Shown here: positions 44,952 through 52,798 of the stretch, in pieces
Layout of the letters: each line of letters begins with the position of its first letter
Position numbering within the stretch: the first letter of the stretch is position 1
Assembly: GCA_937898885.1 (NCBI GenBank)
Contig: CALDKD010000110.1
Location: 13,010 to 77,009, forward strand
Direction: 5' to 3'
Source of the DNA: an uncultured Bacteroidales bacterium
GTDB lineage: Bacteria; Bacteroidota; Bacteroidia; Bacteroidales; Bacteroidaceae
Length of the DNA: 64,000 nt
Translations under genes and position numbers: made by a program
Notes under the pieces: model-generated
Databases searched by the model: none
Told to the model about the DNA's origin: nothing
What the model saw: the letters and a program-made list of their open reading frames with translations, nothing else

Positions 44952-46289
44952 ATGTCTAATTTATTAGCTAAATGTTTCGGCTTTGATGAGTCAAAGCACG
45001 AGGTCCGTACTGAGGTTGTGGCTGGTATTACCACATTCCTTACTATGGCATACATTCTGGCTGTAAACCCGTCTATCTTCAGCGCTCTTGACGGAATGCC
45101 AAACGGCGCAGTGTTTACGGCTACCGCACTTGCAGCTTTCATCGCCACAATGGTGATGGCTTTCCACGCAAAGAAGCCATTCGCTCTTGCTCCTGGTATG
45201 GGCTTGAATGCATTCTTCGTATTCACCGTATGCTTTGGAATGGGCTACAGCTGGCAGTTCGCTCTTACTGCTGTACTTATTGAGGGTGTCATCTTCATCA
45301 TCCTTACCGTAACCAAGGTTCGTCAGTGGATTATTGATGCAATCCCGATGTCCCTGAAGCACGCCATCGGCGCCGGTATCGGTCTGTTCATTGCCTTTAT
45401 CGGTATGCAGAACGCCGGACTTATTGTAGATAACGAATCTACTCTTGTAGGTCTTGGTGACCTTTGCCACGGCAGCGGTCTGCTGGCAGTAATAGGTCTG
45501 GTAATCTCCTGCTCACTTGTCATGCTTCACGTACGTGGCGGTATCCTTCTGGGTATTCTTATCACAACCGTAATCGGTATTTTCATCAAGGATCCGGCTA
45601 CAGGTGCCGCTCTTACCTCATTCAATGGTATTGTGGGTACTCCTCCAAGTGTAGCGCCTATTTTCTGCCAGTTCCAGTTTGATAAGATATTCTCACTTGA
45701 TATGCTGGTCGTTGTGTTCACATTCCTCTTTATTGATATGTTCGACACAATGGGCACAGTAGTAGGTGTATCACAGAAGGCCGGCTTCGTAGATGAGGAA
45801 GGTCACGTTGACGGTATCGACAAGATCTTTATGGCCGATGCTATCGGTACTGTGGCAGGTGCTTGCCTTGGTACCTCAACAACCACTACATACGTAGAGA
45901 GCTCCGCAGGTGTCGGCGCAGGTGGCCGTACAGGACTTACCGCTTTCAGCGCGGCAATCTGCTTCGGTCTGGCATTGTTCTTCTCTCCGATATTCCTGGC
46001 TATCCCAAGCTCGGCTACTGCTCCGTCACTTATCATCGTAGGTATGATGATGATGCAGCCTGTAACCAAGATCACCTGGACTGACTATCGCGAGTCTATT
46101 CCTGCATTCCTTACCGTTCTTCTGATGCCTGTCGCATACAGCATCTCCGACGGCATTCTGATTGGTATGATCGCATACGTTGCTCTTAACGGTATCTCCG
46201 GTATCTTTGACCGCAAGTTCTTGAAGAAGATCACTCCGACAATGTGGGTACTGGCAATATTGTTCATAGCCAAGTATATTTTCCTATAG
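44952..46289 (+). CDS. Adenine/guanine/hypoxanthine permease (NCS2, AzgA-like)
   Basis: A 445-residue permease with about 13 hydrophobic segments. It begins with FGFDESKHEVRTEVVAGITTF, characteristic of the AzgA-type purine transporters, with TMAYILAVNP next and DMFDTMGTVVGVS and STTTTYVESSAGVGAGGRTG as the later core. It follows the DUF5020 gene by 30 bases. Together with the hpt-adk genes nearby it would feed purine salvage. A strong terminator follows. Confidence 0.9.
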   Translation: MSNLLAKCFGFDESKHEVRTEVVAGITTFLTMAYILAVNPSIFSALDGMPNGAVFTATALAAFIATMVMAFHAKKPFALAPGMGLNAFFVFTVCFGMGYSWQFALTAVLIEGVIFIILTVTKVRQWIIDAIPMSLKHAIGAGIGLFIAFIGMQNAGLIVDNESTLVGLGDLCHGSGLLAVIGLVISCSLVMLHVRGGILLGILITTVIGIFIKDPATGAALTSFNGIVGTPPSVAPIFCQFQFDKIFSLDMLVVVFTFLFIDMFDTMGTVVGVSQKAGFVDEEGHVDGIDKIFMADAIGTVAGACLGTSTTTTYVESSAGVGAGGRTGLTAFSAAICFGLALFFSPIFLAIPSSATAPSLIIVGMMMMQPVTKITWTDYRESIPAFLTVLLMPVAYSISDGILIGMIAYVALNGISGIFDRKFLKKITPTMWVLAILFIAKYIFL

Positions 46290-46313
46290 GACTATTTTCA
46301 AGTAGTCCGGTAA

Positions 46314-46349
46314 AAAAAGCCGGCGGGATGCAAACCCCGCCGGCTTTTT
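46314..46349. terminator. Bidirectional terminator after the nucleobase operon
   Basis: The arm at 46314-46327 (AAAAAGCCGGCGGG) pairs perfectly with CCCGCCGGCTTTTT at 46336-46349. A-run and T-run on opposite sides make it work in both directions, for the plus-strand permease and the minus-strand DUF4831 gene. Confidence 0.9.
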
Positions 46350-46454
46350 CAGTAATTCAAGTTTCGCAAGTTACAAATTACTGTCATTCAAGGATCATCA
46401 TGGCGAAACCTGAATAATGCTATCCTAGTATGACTTCAGTTGGTAATTTCTTTC

Positions 46455-47516
46455 TCACTTGTCGCTCTCAATGCTGAGAATTCCGCCTGTGGCAGTGTCG
46501 AAGATTATCCTGCTGTTGGCAGACTTTGTGAGCAGTGAGGCTGAAAGGGTCTCAATATTGCCAAACTGCGCTATTGCGATATCATCGTCGAAATAAGTCT
46601 GTCTGTTGCTGAAAATCCTTACCGAAGCCCTGCCTGGAACACAATATCTTATGCTGTTGTCCTTTTTTGAGCCCTTCTTGTCTGCTGTAACGCCTGCATT
46701 AGGAAGCGTGTTCTGGCTCACTACACTGATATATACGGGCGCTCCTGCCAGATTCAGAGAGTCAACGACACCAAGTTTGTCGGATATGCGGAAAAGCACC
46801 TTGTTCTTCTCTGTAGCCTGAGGAGTGTATTCAATCATTGTGGTGCGTGATACTGTCTCGCGGGTACCGGTGAACATCTGCATCAACGCCTGTTCCTGCA
46901 TGTTCAGATTGTCAATCATATATTTCAGTGACTCACCGTCAGACGGTATGTACTCAGCCTGTCCGCGTGTTATCTCATTACGGCTCTCGCGTATGCTGTA
47001 TATCTCCTGTGCGGTAAGCTCCGCCATTTTTGCAGTGGAGCTGGCCATCAGAATCTCCTCGGTCAGATAGTCGTACGGATTTACTTTTGGCTGTGGTGCT
47101 GCTATCTGTTCCGGCTTTTTCCTTGGGCTTTCCATTCTGGTGTTGATTGCGGATAATATGCCATCCTTTGTGAGCTGGACATTAGGCGCGATGCTCTTCC
47201 CGTTTACCTGAACTGAATAGACTTTCCCCGGGTCGGGAACACCAGCCGGCATCACTTCGATATTTGTGATTGAACTGCTCTTCTCCTCAGTATCTGATAC
47301 TCCGGTTATTTTCAGATATCGCTCCGCGTAGTGGCTGAATTCTCCGGGCGTGTATTTCCGCTCTTCCACAGTGATAGCTATTCTAAGCGTAGTCTGGGGC
47401 AGAGAATATGTTACTCTGCCGGTTGAGACTCCGGGAGAGTAGGGTACTACGTTGGTTTGTGCGAAGAGCGTCGATGCGGCAATGGCCATGGTGGCCATCA
47501 TTATGAGTTTCTTCAT
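46455..47516 (-). CDS. DUF4831 family exported protein
   Basis: A 353-residue protein with signal peptide MKKLIMMATMAIAASTLFA. The following YSPGVSTGRVTYSLPQTTLRI is the typical opening of DUF4831, and later blocks include EEILMASSTAKMAELTAQEIYSIRE (in two runs). Function is unknown; the family is common in Bacteroidales envelopes. It is a lone gene facing the purine permease and divergent from hpt. Confidence 0.75.
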   Translation of the reverse strand: MKKLIMMATMAIAASTLFAQTNVVPYSPGVSTGRVTYSLPQTTLRIAITVEERKYTPGEFSHYAERYLKITGVSDTEEKSSSITNIEVMPAGVPDPGKVYSVQVNGKSIAPNVQLTKDGILSAINTRMESPRKKPEQIAAPQPKVNPYDYLTEEILMASSTAKMAELTAQEIYSIRESRNEITRGQAEYIPSDGESLKYMIDNLNMQEQALMQMFTGTRETVSRTTMIEYTPQATEKNKVLFRISDKLGVVDSLNLAGAPVYISVVSQNTLPNAGVTADKKGSKKDNSIRYCVPGRASVRIFSNRQTYFDDDIAIAQFGNIETLSASLLTKSANSRIIFDTATGGILSIESDK

Positions 47517-47631
47517 ATTATTCCGTAATTTTCGGCTAAGTTAAGTATTTTGACAGATTCACTTGCCAATTATACTTCGGTTTTGCAAAAAAGTGCCGTT
47601 TTTATAAGGTGTTTTCAATATTGAGCCGTGG

Positions 47632-47666
47632 TTTGCCTGCGTCGAGATGCTTTTTTATTAAATTTG
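47632..47666 (+). promoter_or_regulatory. Possible promoter of hpt-adk-obgE
   Basis: TAAATTTG at 47659-47666 is a good -7 box; TTTG at 47632-47635 is upstream by 23 nt, longer than ideal. The start codon is 20 bases downstream. Confidence 0.5.
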
Positions 47667-47686
47667 CGATAGTAAATCATCAAGTT

Positions 47687-48232
47687 ATGGACAAGATAAT
47701 TCAAGTAAAGGATAAGTCTTTCAGAATGAGCCTCCCCGAAAAGGATATTCTGGAGCAGGTAAAGAGAGTTGCAGCTGATATCAACCGCGATTATGCCGGA
47801 AAGAATCCGTTGTTCCTTGGAATATTGAACGGCTCGTTTATGTATGCCGCGGATCTTATGAAGGAGATCACCATACCTTGCCAGATATCATTTGTCAAGC
47901 TTGCCTCTTACGAGGGCACCGTATCTACCGGTAAAATCCGTGAGGTTATCGGACTGTCAGAGTCAATACAGGGGCGCGACGTAATCATAATAGAGGATAT
48001 CGTTGAGACAGGATACACCATGCAGCGTGCATTGGAGACACTTGGAACACGCGGACCCGCATCTGTCAAGATCAGCGCGCTGTTCTGCAAGCCTGAGAAT
48101 CTGAAAGTTGATCTGGGTGACGCTATGAAGTATGTGGCAATGGATATTCCTGATGGTTTCATTGTAGGCTATGGACTGGACTATGATGGCTATGGCCGCA
48201 ATCTCCGTGATATATATACAGTAATAGAATAA
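47687..48232 (+). CDS. hpt: Hypoxanthine phosphoribosyltransferase
   Basis: Hpt turns hypoxanthine or guanine and PRPP into IMP or GMP. With the ATG at 47687 it is 181 residues, the usual size. Motifs: LGILNGSFMYAADLM (PRPP loop), SYEGTVSTGK, the PRPP-binding IIIEDIVETGYTM near residue 102, and FIVGYGLDYDGYGRNL near the end. It is followed 9 bases later by adk. The longer frame from 47609 lies across the promoter and is rejected. Confidence 0.95.
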   Translation: MDKIIQVKDKSFRMSLPEKDILEQVKRVAADINRDYAGKNPLFLGILNGSFMYAADLMKEITIPCQISFVKLASYEGTVSTGKIREVIGLSESIQGRDVIIIEDIVETGYTMQRALETLGTRGPASVKISALFCKPENLKVDLGDAMKYVAMDIPDGFIVGYGLDYDGYGRNLRDIYTVIE

Positions 48233-48241
48233 TTCTCTTGA

Positions 48242-48814
48242 ATGGACAATATAGTTATTTTCGGAGCCCCAGGCTCAGGAAAGGGAACGTACAGTGCGGA
48301 ACTTGTCAAATATTTTGGCTATGACCATATTTCAACCGGCGATTTGCTCAGAGCAGAGCTTCAGGCCGGTACCGAGCTAGGTCTTGTTGCCAAAAAGTAT
48401 ATGGAGAAGGGACAGCTTATCCCCGACGATCTAGTCATTGACATTCTGAGAAAGCAGTACGATATTCTTCTTACTGAGGGAAATGGTGTTATCTTTGACG
48501 GATTTCCACGGACAATCGCGCAGGCGTCGGCCTTGAAGAGAATGCTCAGTGAGAGAGGTGAGCGTATGACCGTTGCCCTCAATCTTATTGTCGAGGAGGA
48601 CGAGCTGATGCGCAGATTGCTCAGACGTGCTCAGACAGAAGGACGCGCCGATGACAACGAGGTTACCATAAAGAAGCGTTTCAATGTGTATCATACTCAG
48701 ACGCAGCCTTTGATAGAATGGTTCCGTAAGGAGGGGGTGCTGGAGGAGTTTACATTTGCCGGCTCCGCGGAGAAGATGGTTAGTGATATTGTTGAGAAAT
48801 TGAAATCTCTCTGA
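48242..48814 (+). CDS. adk: Adenylate kinase
   Basis: Adk balances ATP, ADP and AMP. 190 residues; Walker A is IFGAPGSGKGTYS near residue 6, the AMP-binding STGDLLRAE near residue 32, and FDGFPRT near residue 86. The lid is of the short type without zinc cysteines (RAQTEGRADDNEVTIKKRF). It sits between hpt and obgE with gaps of 9 and 8 bases. Confidence 0.96.
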   Translation: MDNIVIFGAPGSGKGTYSAELVKYFGYDHISTGDLLRAELQAGTELGLVAKKYMEKGQLIPDDLVIDILRKQYDILLTEGNGVIFDGFPRTIAQASALKRMLSERGERMTVALNLIVEEDELMRRLLRRAQTEGRADDNEVTIKKRFNVYHTQTQPLIEWFRKEGVLEEFTFAGSAEKMVSDIVEKLKSL

Positions 48815-48822
48815 TTTTATTT

Positions 48823-50004
48823 ATGGCAGAGACAAACTTTGTAGATTACGTAAAGATTTTCTGTCGCTCAGGCAAGGGAGGCCGTGGCTCAGCACACCTT
48901 CGTCACGATAAGTATATTCCCAACGGTGGCCCGGACGGAGGCGACGGCGGTCACGGTGGCAGCGTCATCCTTAGGGGAAACCGCAATTACTGGACGCTGC
49001 TGCATCTGCGTTACCAGCGTCACGCGTTTGCTGAGAAGGGCGAGAACGGCGGCAGCAATAAATGTTTTGGTAAAGACGGCTCAGACATTACTATAGAGGT
49101 TCCTTGCGGAACAGTGGCATATAATGCCGAGACAGGAGAATATCTGTGCGACATCACATCCGACGGACAGGAGGTAGTGCTCCTGAAGGGCGGCCGTGGC
49201 GGCTTGGGAAACTGGCATTTCCGTACTCCTACACGTCAGGCTCCGCGATTTGCGCAGCCTGGTGAGCCGGCCCAGGAGATGATGGTAGTACTTGAGCTGA
49301 AACTGCTGGCGGATGTTGGTCTGGTAGGATTCCCCAATGCCGGAAAGTCCACTCTGCTGTCGGCAATATCAGCCGCCAAGCCTAAAATAGCCAATTATCC
49401 GTTCACAACGCTTGAGCCGAATCTGGGCATAGTGTCTTATCGTGACGGCAAGTCCTTTGTCATGGCCGACATTCCGGGAATAATAGAGGGAGCCAGCGAG
49501 GGCAAGGGGCTCGGTTTGCGTTTCCTGCGCCACATAGAGCGCAATTCCCTGCTCCTGTTTATGGTTCCCGCCGAGTCGGACGATATAAGGAGAGAGTATG
49601 AGATCCTGCTGGGCGAGGTAGTGAAGTTCAATCCTGACATGCAGGAGAAACACCGTGTCCTTGCCATTACCAAGTGTGACCTGATAGATGAGGAACTTCA
49701 GCAGATGCTTGCCGAGAGACTGCCTGAGGATATCCCTCACGTGTTCATCTCAGGAGTAAGCGGACTGGGCCTTCAACAGCTGAAGGATATCCTCTGGACT
49801 GAGCTCAACAATGAGAGCAACCGTCTGCAGGCCGATTATCTGTCAGAGAAAATAGTTCATCATTCCAAGAATATCGATGAGCTCAATTCTGAAATGACGG
49901 CTCTCGGTGAGGATGATTTCGATTATGAGTATGAAGATGTTGAGGACGATGCTGAGGATGATGACGAGGGGGGAACGATGATTATCGATTGGGAGCAAAA
50001 TTGA
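48823..50004 (+). CDS. obgE: GTPase ObgE
   Basis: A 393-residue GTPase that monitors late 50S ribosome assembly. The glycine-rich Obg domain (GKGGRGSAHLRHDKYIPNGG as a marker) covers the first 155 residues, followed by the G domain with GFPNAGKSTL near residue 168, DIPGIIEGA near 216 and TKCDLIDE near 287. The tail is strongly acidic (YEYEDVEDDAEDDDEGG), common in Bacteroidota Obg. Last gene of hpt-adk-obgE. Confidence 0.96.
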   Translation: MAETNFVDYVKIFCRSGKGGRGSAHLRHDKYIPNGGPDGGDGGHGGSVILRGNRNYWTLLHLRYQRHAFAEKGENGGSNKCFGKDGSDITIEVPCGTVAYNAETGEYLCDITSDGQEVVLLKGGRGGLGNWHFRTPTRQAPRFAQPGEPAQEMMVVLELKLLADVGLVGFPNAGKSTLLSAISAAKPKIANYPFTTLEPNLGIVSYRDGKSFVMADIPGIIEGASEGKGLGLRFLRHIERNSLLLFMVPAESDDIRREYEILLGEVVKFNPDMQEKHRVLAITKCDLIDEELQQMLAERLPEDIPHVFISGVSGLGLQQLKDILWTELNNESNRLQADYLSEKIVHHSKNIDELNSEMTALGEDDFDYEYEDVEDDAEDDDEGGTMIIDWEQN

Positions 50005-50137
50005 TATTTCCATATTCGTTTTCTCACTCTCTTAGCAGATGTATGAATTTTTTTATTGTTCCGGATTAAACTTTCGGTTTCCGGAATAGTCAAAATGAGG
50101 AAGACAACATTAACAACAACTTTAAATAATTAAAAAA

Positions 50138-50791
50138 ATGAAGAAAATGTTTTTTGCAGCTGCACTTGCTATCGCAGCTATCTCTCTGAATGTGAATGCT
50201 CAGGCTCCGGCAGACGCTCCTTACGGCGTTAAGTCAGGTGTTATCGTTACCAGCATGGATATGATGGGCAACGAGATGGTTACCGAGACCTATTTTGACA
50301 ACTACGGACTTCTGACCGCTACAGTTTCAGAGGGCGGTTTCATGGGTGGCGAGGGCAAGACCCGTCAGATTACCGTTGACGGCGTTCAGTATCGCGTAAA
50401 CGACGCTGAGAAGACCGCTACCAAGATGCCGGACTTCGGCGGTGGCATGGGCTTCGGCGGTGGCCGTCCTCAGATCAACTGGAACAAGCTTACCGATCAG
50501 GTAAAGAAGGACAACGGTATCAAGGAGCTCGGCAAGGAGACAATCGCCGGCAAGGAGTGCACCAAGTATTCAATGACTATGGATATGATGGGTCAGAGCA
50601 TGGAGCAGACCGTTTGGATTTACAAAGGCATCCAGCTTCAGAACTCAATGTCAACCGAGATGGGCGACTTCGGCCAGAAGTGCAAGAGCTTCGAGGAGAA
50701 GAGCGTAGAGGCTTCAATGTTCCAGCTCCCGAAGGAGTACAAGGTAGAGGAGTTCCAGATGCCTGACATGGGCGGTTTCGGCGGCTTCTAA
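50138..50791 (+). CDS. Small secreted protein, DUF4412-like
   Basis: A 217-residue protein with signal peptide MKKMFFAAALAIAAISLNVNA. The body is a predicted beta-rich, lipoprotein-carrier-like domain (YGVKSGVIVTSMDMMGNEMV, GIKELGKETIAGKECTKYSM) broken by glycine- and methionine-rich loops (PDFGGGMGFGGGRPQ). The last residues are again Gly/Phe-rich (PDMGGFGGF). It resembles DUF4412 by layout; function unknown. It is monocistronic with a good terminator. Confidence 0.6.
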   Translation: MKKMFFAAALAIAAISLNVNAQAPADAPYGVKSGVIVTSMDMMGNEMVTETYFDNYGLLTATVSEGGFMGGEGKTRQITVDGVQYRVNDAEKTATKMPDFGGGMGFGGGRPQINWNKLTDQVKKDNGIKELGKETIAGKECTKYSMTMDMMGQSMEQTVWIYKGIQLQNSMSTEMGDFGQKCKSFEEKSVEASMFQLPKEYKVEEFQMPDMGGFGGF

Positions 50792-50820
50792 TTGAGAATC
50801 CATTTATAGATTGAAAATGG

Positions 50821-50854
50821 GGCAATCCGGAAACGGGTTGCCTCGTTTTTTTTT
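50821..50854 (+). terminator. Terminator of the DUF4412-like gene
   Basis: GGCAATCCG (50821-50829) pairs with CGGGTTGCC (50834-50842; one G-T) around a GAAA tetraloop, followed by a run of nine T. Confidence 0.85.
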
Positions 50855-50862
50855 GCCTTTGC

Positions 50863-50894
50863 TTGATTGTGATTTATAGTTTTTTGTATATTTG
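50863..50894 (+). promoter_or_regulatory. Promoter of the aquaporin gene
   Basis: TTG at 50863-50865, 21 nt, then TATATTTG at 50887-50894; start codon 46 bases later. Confidence 0.65.
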
Positions 50895-50940
50895 TGAATT
50901 ATGAAATGAAAACCAATATTAACAAATCATTTAAATCATT

Positions 50941-51630
50941 ATGAAAAAGTATTTTGCAGAGTGCATCGGAACAATGGTCCTGACACTTTTAGGCTGCGGT
51001 ACCGCAGTGTTCGTAGGTTGTGGTGAGCCCGCAGGTGTATTTGCTACAGCTGCCGCATTCGGTTTGTCAGTAATTGCAATGGCTTACACCATTGGCGGTA
51101 TCTCAGGTTGCCATATCAACCCGGCTATCACATTGGGCGTTGCCCTGAGCAAGAGAATGAGCTGGAAGGATGCCTGTGGCTATTGGGTAGGACAGTTCAT
51201 CGGTGGTATCATCGGTGCTGCCATTCTTTACGCAATCGTTTCTGTTACAGGTGCTCCAGGCGCAATGGGTAATCCTGCAGGTCTTGGCACAAACGGTATT
51301 GCCAACGCCGGTGGCGTAGGTGGTGCCATGCTCGTTGAGATTGTCGCTACATTCCTGTTCGTACTGGTTGTTCTCGGTACTACCGACGATAAGAAGGGTG
51401 CCGGCAACCTCGCTGGTCTGGCAATTGGTCTCAGCCTTATTCTGATTCACCTGGTTTGCATCAACCTTACCGGTACATCAGTTAACCCGGCCCGTTCATT
51501 TGGCCCGGCTCTCTTCGTTGGCGGCGAGGCCCTCAAGGATGTATGGGTATTCATCGCAGCTCCTATGATTGGCGCAATCCTTTCAGCAATTGTCTGGAAG
51601 TGCATCGCTTGCGACTGCAGCAAGAAGTAA
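50941..51630 (+). CDS. aqpZ: Aquaporin (MIP family, AqpZ-like)
   Basis: A 229-residue channel with six membrane helices and two half-helices. Both NPA motifs are present: GCHINPAITLG near residue 60 and SVNPARSFGPA near residue 180. His and the small residues around the second NPA (TGTSVNPARS) favour a water-selective channel of the AqpZ type over a glycerol facilitator; this is inference. It is monocistronic with its own promoter and terminator. Confidence 0.9.
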   Translation: MKKYFAECIGTMVLTLLGCGTAVFVGCGEPAGVFATAAAFGLSVIAMAYTIGGISGCHINPAITLGVALSKRMSWKDACGYWVGQFIGGIIGAAILYAIVSVTGAPGAMGNPAGLGTNGIANAGGVGGAMLVEIVATFLFVLVVLGTTDDKKGAGNLAGLAIGLSLILIHLVCINLTGTSVNPARSFGPALFVGGEALKDVWVFIAAPMIGAILSAIVWKCIACDCSKK

Positions 51631-51652
51631 TCCGTTAAAAGAGTTTTTTGGG

Positions 51653-51688
51653 GCCAGCCTCTTGTTTTTGAGAGGCTGGCTCTCTTTT
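51653..51688 (+). terminator. Terminator of the aquaporin gene
   Basis: GCCAGCCTCT (51653-51662) pairs perfectly with AGAGGCTGGC (51671-51680), followed by TCTCTTTTT. Confidence 0.88.
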
Positions 51689-51737
51689 TATCAATGCTTT
51701 GTGTTATTTTTGCGATATAATAACAAAACAACAGCAA

Positions 51738-52781
51738 ATGAAAAAGTTCTATTTGATGGCAGCCGCTGCTTTGATATGCGCATGCGGCAAGCAGACATGT
51801 GTAATAAGCGGTAATGTCAGTGAGATGGGTGATATGGCATACCTTCTCGATGCCAAGCGTAACGCTATTGACTCAGTCACCGTTACAGACGGCAGCTTCA
51901 CTCTCACACGCGAATACACAGAGCCGATGCGCTGTTACCTGTCGGACAATAGCGATATCAGTGAGGCGAATCTTGCGACGATGGTTTTCATAGAGCCGGG
52001 AAAGATTACGGTCCAGTCTGGCGATAACGGTCTGTACGCATATGGCACACCATCAAATGACGCATACCTTGCATACAACAAGGCCGGCCTTGAGTTAAAT
52101 AAGGAGTACGATGCCGAGGGTACATCGCCAGAGCGTCTCGCAGAGTTGGAAAAAGAGTATGATGATCTGCTGGTCAATGCCGTTAAGGACAACTTTGACA
52201 ATATCTTCGGACTTTATGAATTCACAAGCCTGTCGTACGATCTGGATGGCAAGGAGTCTGTTGAGTATCTTGCCAACTTCACCGAGGAGATGCAGGCTAC
52301 CGAGACCTGGAAGTCAATGATGGAGTCGGCTCAGAAGAAACTGCTTGTTGACGTTGGCCAGCAGTACATTGATTTCACCCAGAAGACACCAGAGGGTGAG
52401 GATGTGTCTCTTAAGTCTGTTGTAGAGAAAGAGGGCAACAAGTATGTGCTTCTTGATTTCTGGGCAAGCTGGTGCGGCCCTTGTATGGGTGAGGTCCCTT
52501 ATCTCCTTAAGGACTATGCTCAGTATCACGACAAAGGCTTTGAGATTTTCGGCTCATCGCTTGACCGTACAGCCGAAAGGTGGATTGCCGCCATCAAGGA
52601 CAAGGAGATGAACTGGGTACACGTAAGCGACCTTAAGTACTGGGACAATGCCGCCGCTGATATGTATGCCGTACGCTCCATACCTGCTAATTTCCTGATA
52701 GACTGCTCAACCGGCAAGATTGTCGCCCGCAACCTGCGTGGTGAGGCCCTTGGCCGGAAGCTTGCGGAACTGCTTGATTGA
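51738..52781 (+). CDS. DUF4369/thioredoxin-like lipoprotein (TlpA/ResA type)
   Basis: With the ATG at 51738 the protein is 347 residues. The start MKKFYLMAAAALICAC looks like a lipoprotein signal with Cys at 16. The N-terminal third fits DUF4369 (ISGNVSEMGDMAYLLD... GSFTLT), then a helical linker, then a thioredoxin-fold domain with active site WASWCGPCMGEVP near residue 245. It is a membrane-bound, probably periplasmic thiol-disulfide oxidoreductase. A -7 box TATTTTTG lies at 51705-51712. Confidence 0.87.
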   Translation: MKKFYLMAAAALICACGKQTCVISGNVSEMGDMAYLLDAKRNAIDSVTVTDGSFTLTREYTEPMRCYLSDNSDISEANLATMVFIEPGKITVQSGDNGLYAYGTPSNDAYLAYNKAGLELNKEYDAEGTSPERLAELEKEYDDLLVNAVKDNFDNIFGLYEFTSLSYDLDGKESVEYLANFTEEMQATETWKSMMESAQKKLLVDVGQQYIDFTQKTPEGEDVSLKSVVEKEGNKYVLLDFWASWCGPCMGEVPYLLKDYAQYHDKGFEIFGSSLDRTAERWIAAIKDKEMNWVHVSDLKYWDNAAADMYAVRSIPANFLIDCSTGKIVARNLRGEALGRKLAELLD

Positions 52782-52798
52782 TTTGTTGAGACTTTAAT

